Source of the DNA: Bacillota bacterium
GTDB lineage: Bacteria; Bacillota; Clostridia; Christensenellales; Aristaeellaceae
Direction of reading: 5' to 3'
DNA length: 12,216 nucleotides
Assembly (NCBI GenBank): GCA_023391725.1
Contig: JAEWAH010000334.1
Span: forward strand, 1 to 12,216
This document shows positions 1-6,062 of this stretch, one piece after another (within the stretch, counting starts at the first letter, position 1; every line of letters starts with the position of its first letter). The position numbers were made by a program, and so were the translations under genes. The notes below the pieces were generated by a model. That model did not search any database. It was not told the DNA's origin and worked only from the letters and a program-made list of their open reading frames with translations.

Positions 1-176
1 CCTATATCTGGCGTTACAAGGAGGGCGGGCAGTATAAATACAGAGCGATGGCAAGCGACGGTACGCCCCCCGAGGATATGGATTCAAGCCAGCAGGACGC
101 TATGGCCCGCGCCTTGGATCGTATCCAGAAATTACTGGCGGGCTCTCCAGCTAAACAGCGGAACGCTACGAAATAA
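1..176 (+). CDS. Unrecognised protein, C-terminal fragment (5' end outside window)
   Basis: An open frame enters from the left edge (first full codon at 3) and ends at TAA 174-176. It gives about 57 residues beginning YIWRYKEGGQYKYRA and ending in a Lys/Arg/Asn-rich tail. The fragment has an aromatic and basic start, an acidic middle (PPEDMDSSQQD) and a short helix-like stretch with ALDRIQKLL. I do not recognise a family and see no catalytic motif. Supporting a real gene are the continuous open frame, plausible residue composition and a strong terminator 45 bases after the stop. The N-terminal part would be needed to name it. Confidence 0.6.
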   Translation, partial: YIWRYKEGGQYKYRAMASDGTPPEDMDSSQQDAMARALDRIQKLLAGSPAKQRNATK

Positions 177-220
177 GCGTTTTCATAATGTATTCCAATA
201 GGACGATAGCTTGAAATGAA

Positions 221-253
221 AGCGAGGAGGGATAATCCCCTCCTCGCTTTTTT
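221..253. terminator. Bidirectional intrinsic terminator between convergent genes
   Basis: A perfect 11-bp stem (AGCGAGGAGGG, 221-231, with CCCTCCTCGCT, 238-248) closes a 6-base loop and is followed by six T (248-253) on the + strand. On the - strand the same hairpin is followed by a shorter T-rich run (TTTCATTTC). It lies between the stop of the left-edge gene (176) and the carboxypeptidase stop on the opposite strand (252-254), so it probably serves both. The last T residues overlap the carboxypeptidase stop codon. Confidence 0.9.
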
Positions 254-1730
254 AGCGGAAGCGCCTCATTGTTGGCTTGGGCAGATGATCGGAACCTTTT
301 CCGGGGACTGACCGGAAGAGCCTGTGCACGATGCGGTATATCAGGTACAGTCCGGCCAGGGAAAGGAGCGTCCATACGGCATACTCCAGAGAAAAGCGGG
401 GGAAGGGATTGGGGTCCAAAAGGGTTTCATCCTGGATCTGCTGGAGTGATTTGGGCGCGTTTTCCCTGCTGGCGATGGCACGGGAAGCCACCAGCGCATA
501 TTCCACCGGCTCGCCGCCATCCGTGGGGAAGTAAGTGAGTGTGCCCATCTGCTCGCCCTGGGCAATAGGAGCCCTGAAATCCCGCAAGTATTCGATGATC
601 ACCAGCTGCTGCAGGTTCCTGGCCATAGATTCCACCTGGCTCTTGGTGGCCACAATGGAGGCGGTGGCCGAGGTGTCCATGGGCGTCAGGTTCAGCGGCA
701 GCTTACCCAGGTCCGGATCGTCCGGGGAAAAGCCGGTGGTTTCCAGAATGATGGGGTTCATGTTGTACAGCTCCACCGGGGTAACGCTCATATACTGGGA
801 GAAACCGTATTCCATCAGCTTTTTCGTATCCGTCCAGCGACCGGCGCTGCTGGTGAAAAAAACAACGGAGATCAGTGATACGCCTGCCTTGGTGGCCGAG
901 CCCACAAAGCAGCGGCCTGCCTGGTCGGTATTGCCTGTCTTGATGCCGGTTTCGTAGGGGTAATAATAATCATTCTTATCGCCGGGTACCATCATAGGGT
1001 TGTCCAGGTTCAAAGTCCGGGCCCTTTGCAAATTGCTTTTTGGCAGCGCGTAGCTTGTAGTGGAGGCTATCTGGCGAAAAGTGCTGTTTTTCATTGCCTC
1101 CCGGGCGATGATGGCCATGTCACGGACGGTGGTGTAGTGGTTGTCGTCGTGCAGGCCATGGGGGTTGGTAAAGTGGGTATTGTTGCAGCCCATGGCCGCC
1201 GCAGCCTGGTTCATCAGATCCACAAAGGCCGGGACAGAGCCGGAGATGGTTTCGGCGATCATGTTGGCGCCGTCGTTGCCGGACTTGACCATGGTGGCAT
1301 ACAAAAGGTCGGTAAAATTGATCTCCTCCCCGGCAGAAAGCGGGATGGCGGAGGAACCTTCCGGTAAATTAACGGCATCTTCGCTGGCAGTTACCGTGTC
1401 GTTCATGATGCCGTTGTTTTCTCCAATGGTAATACCCAGCAGCACCGTCAATATCTTGGTGGTGGAGGCGGGGAACATGACTTCATCTGCATTTTTTTCA
1501 AAAATGACTTCACCGGTGTTTTCTTCAATCAGGATGGCGGACTTGGCGACCAGCTGGTCTTCCCCCAGGTCCTCCGGATGCTCAGGGTCATAAGTGTTTG
1601 CGTCGGAGGGGAGCTTTGGTTCTACAAATCCCCCGTTTTCCGCCAGCGCGGGGAGGAAGAGGCTGCAAAGCAAAAGGACGATGCAAGGCCATGCCAATAT
1701 GCAAGATAATTTCTTGGTGCGGCGCTGCAT
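252..1730 (-). CDS. D-alanyl-D-alanine carboxypeptidase (PBP5/DacF family, peptidase S11)
   Basis: This is a low-molecular-weight penicillin-binding protein that removes the terminal D-Ala from peptidoglycan pentapeptides on the outer face of the membrane. All three active-site motifs of the family are present: S89-T-T-K92 (nucleophile motif), S150-G-N152 and K264-T-G266. The N-terminus is a signal peptide with a basic start, a hydrophobic core at about 11-27 and an Ala-X-Ala site ending at A30. A PBP5 C-terminal-like beta domain follows the catalytic domain at about 315-420 and includes APIAQGEQMGTL. A hydrophobic segment at about 449-468 and a basic tail end the protein. At 492 residues it is longer than usual for the family, mostly because of this C-terminal extension. 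The start is fixed by GGAGGG five bases upstream of ATG. The dacF versus dacA/dacB assignment cannot be made here. Confidence 0.95.
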   Translation of the reverse strand: MQRRTKKLSCILAWPCIVLLLCSLFLPALAENGGFVEPKLPSDANTYDPEHPEDLGEDQLVAKSAILIEENTGEVIFEKNADEVMFPASTTKILTVLLGITIGENNGIMNDTVTASEDAVNLPEGSSAIPLSAGEEINFTDLLYATMVKSGNDGANMIAETISGSVPAFVDLMNQAAAAMGCNNTHFTNPHGLHDDNHYTTVRDMAIIAREAMKNSTFRQIASTTSYALPKSNLQRARTLNLDNPMMVPGDKNDYYYPYETGIKTGNTDQAGRCFVGSATKAGVSLISVVFFTSSAGRWTDTKKLMEYGFSQYMSVTPVELYNMNPIILETTGFSPDDPDLGKLPLNLTPMDTSATASIVATKSQVESMARNLQQLVIIEYLRDFRAPIAQGEQMGTLTYFPTDGGEPVEYALVASRAIASRENAPKSLQQIQDETLLDPNPFPRFSLEYAVWTLLSLAGLYLIYRIVHRLFRSVPGKGSDHLPKPTMRRFR

Positions 1731-1774
1731 GTCATCCCTCCAGGCGATTCTTGAATCACAGTTAGTATCTCCAA

Positions 1775-1803
1775 ATTATATACCTTTTTTGCATGATTGT
1801 ACA
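1775..1803 (-). promoter_or_regulatory. Sigma-A-type promoter of the carboxypeptidase gene
   Basis: On the - strand, TGTACA (1798-1803) is followed after exactly 17 bases by a perfect TATAAT (1775-1780). The start point would be near 1768, leaving a leader of about 38 bases before the ATG at 1730. The -10 is consensus and the -35 matches 4 of 6 positions. This gives the carboxypeptidase its own promoter, separate from the XRE gene upstream on the same strand. Confidence 0.65.
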
Positions 1804-1888
1804 GCACGCGAAAGCATTCAATCAGACGAAGGAAGGCTTTTACATAGCTTAAGCAGCCGAGGGCATTCGCCAAATGTACCAAATGCTC

Positions 1889-2137
1889 TCAATTTTCATC
1901 ATCGAATTGCAGAAACTTATGCGGCGGCACGCTAAGAAGATCGGCAATATCGAATAACAAATCCATCGATATCGCCCGATCGACATTTGTCGCTTCCACA
2001 GCGCCGATATAGCCAAGGCTCTTGCCAAGTTTTTCTGCAAACTGTTCTTGCGTCAAACCTCTCATCTTTCTGAAATACGCTATCCGTAAGCCTAATTTCA
2101 TGTACCCGTCACGATGCTCTGTTTTCAGAATTACCAC
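1889..2137 (-). CDS. XRE-family helix-turn-helix transcriptional regulator
   Basis: This is a small one-domain DNA-binding protein of about 82 residues. The Cro/C1-type HTH is clear: LGLRIAYFRKMRGLTQEQF, then EKLGKSLGYIGAVEA, then a last helix around LLFDIADLLSVPP, ending PPHKFLQFDDEN. No sensor domain is present. The start is uncertain. GTG at 2137 has AGGA five bases upstream. CTG at 2128 has GAGGTGG upstream. ATG at 2101 would remove residues that relatives of this type usually keep before the HTH. A TTG as far up as 2212 is unlikely because it would overlap a strong promoter on the other strand. The gene sits divergent from the LAL regulator and upstream of the carboxypeptidase. Its base composition is more AT-rich than the neighbouring genes. 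Its likely target is the palindrome in the divergent region, which is an inference. Confidence 0.85.
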   Translation of the reverse strand: MVILKTEHRDGYMKLGLRIAYFRKMRGLTQEQFAEKLGKSLGYIGAVEATNVDRAISMDLLFDIADLLSVPPHKFLQFDDEN

Positions 2138-2170
2138 CTCTTTCCTATGTACAAATTTTAACAAGAGTGG

Positions 2171-2199
2171 TTGACAATTAGTACTATGCCAAATATAAT
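2171..2199 (+). promoter_or_regulatory. Perfect consensus promoter reading toward the LAL regulator
   Basis: TTGACA (2171-2176) and TATAAT (2194-2199) are both consensus and separated by the optimal 17 bases. Transcription should begin near 2206 and run rightward into the LuxR-type gene with a leader of about 224 bases. A promoter this close to consensus in front of a regulator gene suggests that it must be held down by a repressor. Confidence 0.8.
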
Positions 2200-2201
2200 A
2201 A

Positions 2202-2222
2202 TTATTATGCAAAGCATAATAA
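2202..2222. promoter_or_regulatory. Operator-like palindrome on the start site of the LAL promoter
   Basis: Perfect 9-bp arms TTATTATGC (2202-2210) and GCATAATAA (2214-2222) surround an AAA centre. The site begins three bases after the -10 box and covers the predicted +1, the classic position for a repressor. It is about 65 bases upstream of the proposed XRE start on the other strand. The XRE protein is the obvious candidate ligand. That link is inferred from position only. Confidence 0.6.
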
Positions 2223-2370
2223 GTTTGACTGTAGGATAATAATATATATGTGTGAGATAAGAAAGAGGTTAAATCTCAAAAGGCTAAATATATGGCTGAA
2301 ATGCATGGAATGCGCTCGAACAATCCAATTCTTTGATGACGTTTGGTACGCATAATTATTGATCCGATGC

Positions 2371-2402
2371 GGCGGGCTGCGCGATCGGGGATATCAGCCG
2401 CC
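2371..2402 (+). other. Hairpin in the leader of the LAL regulator
   Basis: GGCGGGCTG (2371-2379) can pair with CAGCCGCC (2395-2402) with one bulged G, around a 15-base loop. It lies about 28 bases before the chosen ATG. It is GC-rich in an otherwise AT-rich leader and could affect translation. No known riboswitch class is recognised. Confidence 0.3.
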
Positions 2403-2429
2403 AGTATTAATTGGAGCAGTCGAGTACAA

Positions 2430-4985
2430 ATGAAAATTAATCGGAAAAAGCTTTACTTCTTTTCGGAGAAGCTAAAAAAGCATCTTGCTCAAATATCCCT
2501 TTATCCGTTGACAATCGTGCAGGCGCCTTCCGGATTTGGAAAAACCACGGCTGTCAGAGAATATTTGAAGAAGAGCATCCATGAGGGTGCAGACGAATAT
2601 TGGTATACTTGCCTGGGGGAGCCAAAGCACCAGACTTGGGCGAATATTTGTGACCTGCTTGCTCACGTGAATGGTGATGCGGCAAATAAACTTAGGCAGC
2701 TTCAAATGCCCGCAGCGGATATTGCGGCGAGCCTTAGCCCGGTTTTAAGGGACATAAAGGGCGAACGCGAAACATATCTGGTGATAGATCATTGGGAGCT
2801 TGTGGAGCGTGAGATCCGCCAAGCGCTGTTAAGTGCCTTTTCGATGAACAAGTACCCCGGCCTGCATATGATATTGATCACCCAAACGCCGGAACCTAAG
2901 CATCAAAGTTTTTTTTACAATGCGAATATCCACTTGATCGGGCCGTCCGCTTTCTTTATTGACAGGGAAAGCACTGCCGGCATTTTTCGCCTGCAGGGAA
3001 TCCGCTTAAGTGATGATCAACTGGAAAGAGTATACGCGTGTACAGAGGGCTGGGTGGCCGCCATTCGGATCATGATGACGTATTTTATGCAAACCGGGTC
3101 CTTCAATTATAATGCCGATATGGATCTGCTGGTAGAGGCCGCGGTCTTTGGCAGACTATCCCCCGAAGAAAAGGAGTTTTTGCTGACCGTATCCATCACG
3201 GACGGCTTTACCGCATTGCAGGCCGCGCGCATGACTGGGCAGGAGGCGCTGCCGGAAGCAATCGGGGATCTGCTCAGGAAGAATAGTTTTATCAAATACT
3301 TCCCCGATACAGGGATGTATACCATACACCGTACATTGCAGGATTATTTGCGGAACCGGTTTTATCGGCTTATGCCGGAGAGCTTTCAAAAGCAGGTGTT
3401 GCGCCAGGTGGGGCATTGCTATGCCGCCGACGCGCAGCTTTTGGAGGCTTCGCGGCTCTTTTATGCTGTGAAGGATTATGACGCCATCCTGTCTTTGCCC
3501 TTTGACGTCCAGTATATTGCCGTTCAAAGGGAGAAAGGCATGATGGCGTTCATTTTGACTGTGCTGGAGGAATGCTCGGAGGCGACGTTGCTAAGATATC
3601 CCTTCACCCTGTTGATGTTTTTGTATGGCATGATCTTAAGCGGGCGGATGGAGGACTCTCAAAAACTGTGCCGGTTGTTAGGAGGCGCCATCGAAAGCAA
3701 CACGGCAGGGCTCAGTTGGGAGGAGCTGCGCAGGCTGAAAGGAGAATTCACGGCCCTGATAGCCCTCACGGCCCATCATGATATTCGGAAGATGGGTAAA
3801 AGCGCGAAGGCGGCGCTTAACATTCTGGGCGGCCCCAGCGGCATCTGGTCAAAGGATATGCCCTGGACCTTCGGAAACACATCTATTTTATGCCTGTTCT
3901 GGCGTGAACAGGGCATGCTGGAAGAAACGCTTCAAAATATGGAAGAATGCCTGCCCTTTCAACTAAAGCTCACCCGGGGGCAGGGGAGCGGTGCGGATAG
4001 CGCCTTTAGGGCGGAAGCCCTGATCGTGCGGGGCGAAGACGATCAGGCAGAAATCTTATGCCACAGGGCGCTGTATGAAGCCCGTCAAAGACAGCAAATC
4101 TGCGTCTGCCTATGCGCGGAGCTGACACTTGTCCGCATCGCCATCCTTCGGGGCGATACGGATGGATATTGGACGGCGCTTGAAAATATCCACAGCCTGG
4201 GAAGAGAAAATCCACATCCATATGTAACGCGTATGGTGGAGCTTTGTGTGGCGGCGATCGACGTAATGCTGCATACGACGGAACATATCGCCCATTGGCT
4301 TTGCGATATTAAAAGCATAGAGAAAGCCGTATACGCCCCTGCCGTCCCGTATGTTCAGGTTTTGCACTCCCATCTGCTGGTTTCAAAAAGACAATACAAT
4401 CAGCTTTACGGCATCTGTCAGCCTGCAATAGACATGGCAAAGAACATGGGCTACCTGTACCCGCAGGTCTTTCAACTGCTGTTTCTAGCCGCGGCAAGGC
4501 ATAACGGGGGAGACGACGGGCAGGCGCGCGCACATCTTTCAAAAGCGCTGGCTATGGCGCTACCCGACAGGGTCTACCTTCCCTTTGCCCATTATTGGAA
4601 TGATTTGGGCGGGTTGTTGGAGTCCATTGAGAGCCCATATGATGTATTTGGCGGGGCTTACGCGGCCGCTTGCGGGAAGGCGCGCAAGGTCCGCTTGGCG
4701 CCTATGCCGGCGGCAGTCTTCTATGACAGGCTCGATAATCTTAAAGCGCTGTGCAGGCGCCAGGAAAGAGGCACGAGCGCCATTAAAAAGGCCCTCCTGA
4801 AGGCCGGGTCTCCGCTAACGCCCAGGGAGCGGGAGGTGGCGCTGCTGGCTCAGAACCGTTTGAGCAACAAGGAGATTGCAAACAAGCTGTATATATCCGA
4901 AAAAACCATCAAGACATTCCTTCAAAGCATTTACATCAAGCTGGATGTCCACTCCAAGGCCGAATTGGGGGAACGCAACTTTTGA
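2430..4985 (+). CDS. MalT-like LuxR-family transcriptional activator (LAL/STAND ATPase)
   Basis: This is a large cytoplasmic ATP-dependent regulator of about 851 residues, the usual size for LAL proteins. The order is as expected: a P-loop at about 32-40 (APSGFGKTT), a Walker B-like strand ending at D120 (YLVID), winged-helix and helical-repeat regions through the middle, and a LuxR/GerE HTH at about 796-845 (LTPREREV, SNKEIANKL, SEKTIKTFLQSIYIKL). Known family members such as MalT bind an inducer through the helical repeats and then activate target promoters. The inducer here is unknown. The start is a judgement: ATG 2430 gives a normal N-terminus (MKINRKKLYFF), while upstream TTG 2343 and ATG 2367 add residues unlike the family and lack ribosome binding sites. 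Even 2430 has only a weak GAG five bases upstream. A chemotaxis operon follows 161 bases downstream on the same strand and is a candidate target. Confidence 0.93.
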   Translation: MKINRKKLYFFSEKLKKHLAQISLYPLTIVQAPSGFGKTTAVREYLKKSIHEGADEYWYTCLGEPKHQTWANICDLLAHVNGDAANKLRQLQMPAADIAASLSPVLRDIKGERETYLVIDHWELVEREIRQALLSAFSMNKYPGLHMILITQTPEPKHQSFFYNANIHLIGPSAFFIDRESTAGIFRLQGIRLSDDQLERVYACTEGWVAAIRIMMTYFMQTGSFNYNADMDLLVEAAVFGRLSPEEKEFLLTVSITDGFTALQAARMTGQEALPEAIGDLLRKNSFIKYFPDTGMYTIHRTLQDYLRNRFYRLMPESFQKQVLRQVGHCYAADAQLLEASRLFYAVKDYDAILSLPFDVQYIAVQREKGMMAFILTVLEECSEATLLRYPFTLLMFLYGMILSGRMEDSQKLCRLLGGAIESNTAGLSWEELRRLKGEFTALIALTAHHDIRKMGKSAKAALNILGGPSGIWSKDMPWTFGNTSILCLFWREQGMLEETLQNMEECLPFQLKLTRGQGSGADSAFRAEALIVRGEDDQAEILCHRALYEARQRQQICVCLCAELTLVRIAILRGDTDGYWTALENIHSLGRENPHPYVTRMVELCVAAIDVMLHTTEHIAHWLCDIKSIEKAVYAPAVPYVQVLHSHLLVSKRQYNQLYGICQPAIDMAKNMGYLYPQVFQLLFLAAARHNGGDDGQARAHLSKALAMALPDRVYLPFAHYWNDLGGLLESIESPYDVFGGAYAAACGKARKVRLAPMPAAVFYDRLDNLKALCRRQERGTSAIKKALLKAGSPLTPREREVALLAQNRLSNKEIANKLYISEKTIKTFLQSIYIKLDVHSKAELGERNF

Positions 4986-5077
4986 CAAAAAAACACTCCT
5001 AAACGCCGCATGTAAACAAAAAGAACTTGATGTATCCTTTAAACTACAGCAAGTCTGAGCGAAAATAAGAGATCGGG

Positions 5078-5120
5078 CAGGCGCTTTGGCATCTGGAAGG
5101 AATGCCGCTGTATATGCCTG
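5078..5120 (+). other. Small two-stem leader structure upstream of cheW
   Basis: Outer arms CAGGC (5078-5082) and GCCTG (5116-5120) enclose an inner pair GGCAT (5088-5092) with ATGCC (5102-5106). The structure ends about 10 bases before the AAAGGAGG ribosome binding site. It does not match a c-di-GMP or other riboswitch I know, and the stems are short, so it may be chance. Confidence 0.2.
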
Positions 5121-5146
5121 ACGGAAGCAAAAAGGAGGTTTAATGC

Positions 5147-5647
5147 ATGGCGCCGACGGAGCTTGTGAATCCCGCCGGGCAGGATGAACAGGAAGATACC
5201 CTGAAAGGGAAATATCTCATTTTTTCTATGGGGAACGAACTGTATGGCATCCAAATCCGCTATATCACCGAGATCATCGGTATCCAGCCGATCACAGCCG
5301 TTCCGGACATCCCGGAATACATCAAGGGGATTACAAATCTCAGGGGGAAGATCATCCCGGTCATGGACGCGAGGCTCCGCCTTTCCAAAGCAGAGCGGGC
5401 ATACGACGACCGGACATGCATCATCGTGCTGGATAACGGCGGGATATCCACAGGTCTGATCGTGGACAGCATATCGGAAGTGATGACCTTTAGGGATGAG
5501 GATATCGCACCTCCGCCCGAAATCGGAAGAGAACGGCACAAGTACATACAAGGCATCGGGAAGGCGGGCGGCGGAGTCAAACTGCTCCTTGATGGCCGAA
5601 GGCTTATAACCGAGGAACGTTTGGAGGCGCTTTCCGTCATGGCATAA
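5147..5647 (+). CDS. cheW: Chemotaxis coupling protein CheW
   Basis: CheW is the cytoplasmic adaptor that couples chemoreceptors to the histidine kinase CheA. The 166 residues contain one CheW domain from about K22 to the C-terminus: KYLIFSMGNELYGIQI, the ITEIIG region, then GITNLRGKIIPVMDAR (61-76), the most conserved stretch of the family. The N-terminal 20 residues are a short, acidic, poorly conserved extension. ATG 5147 is preceded by AAAGGAGG at 5131-5138 with eight bases spacing. It is first in a same-strand run with a DUF2442-like gene (26 bases later) and a receptor gene. No CheA, CheY, CheR or CheB is in the window. It could be one of several CheW paralogues. Confidence 0.95.
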   Translation: MAPTELVNPAGQDEQEDTLKGKYLIFSMGNELYGIQIRYITEIIGIQPITAVPDIPEYIKGITNLRGKIIPVMDARLRLSKAERAYDDRTCIIVLDNGGISTGLIVDSISEVMTFRDEDIAPPPEIGRERHKYIQGIGKAGGGVKLLLDGRRLITEERLEALSVMA

Positions 5648-5673
5648 GGCATGCTGATGAAGGGGATGAAGCC

Positions 5674-6015
5674 ATGCATCATTCCACAGAGCAGACGCTC
5701 CTAAGCGAAGCATTCAGGGGGACGGATGATTCGGCCCCGGCCAGAGGCAGGTACTTCGCAAGCGTGCGCGCGCTGCCCGGATACCGGCTGGAAGTGGTCA
5801 TGCAGACCGGGGCGCTCATTCACTGTCCATTCGGCCCGTACCTGAGCATAGCGCGCCTTAATAAGCTTCGGGATGAGGATTGGTTCGCAAGCGCATCGAC
5901 TGACGGCATCCATCTTATCTTTTGCAAAGCAGGCGAAGCGCCGGTCGTTATCAGCGCTCAGGAATTTTTAGACCTTGTCTTGATCGGTTGGACAAGGGAT
6001 TCCCGGTCGCCGTAA
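5674..6015 (+). CDS. Small DUF2442-like protein in the chemotaxis operon
   Basis: This 113-residue soluble protein has no signal peptide or membrane segment. Residues about 27-95 resemble the DUF2442 pattern: a Val-X-Ala-X-X-Gly-Tyr-X-Leu start (VRALPGYRLEVV), a TGALIHCPFGPYL turn, a LNKLRDEDWF helix, and a final strand with DGIHLIFCKAG. The function of that family is not established. AGGGG at 5661-5665 is eight bases before ATG 5674. It is tightly placed between cheW and the receptor gene (26 and 47 bases), so it is almost certainly co-transcribed and may act with them. The first 25 residues show no motif. The family call is from memory of the pattern and needs a profile search. Confidence 0.75.
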   Translation: MHHSTEQTLLSEAFRGTDDSAPARGRYFASVRALPGYRLEVVMQTGALIHCPFGPYLSIARLNKLRDEDWFASASTDGIHLIFCKAGEAPVVISAQEFLDLVLIGWTRDSRSP

Positions 6016-6062
6016 CCGCTGCGCATGAGGACTACTAAAGTATTGGGAGGCAAGGGAACCAT

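Noticed and set aside
5040..5066. Possible motility sigma-28-type promoter before cheW (TAAA, 15 bases, GCGAAAAT)
   Set aside because: The spacing fits but the -10 part matches only about half of the GCCGATAA consensus, so it is too weak to annotate.
5102..5143. 13-codon ORF ending just before cheW
   Set aside because: The GGAAGG sequence is only one base from its ATG, too close to work as a ribosome binding site, and the peptide shows nothing recognisable.
5039..5713. Open frame of 224 codons on the - strand opposite cheW
   Set aside because: It covers cheW and its leader antisense, has a composition rich in His, Arg and Pro and shows no recognisable domain.
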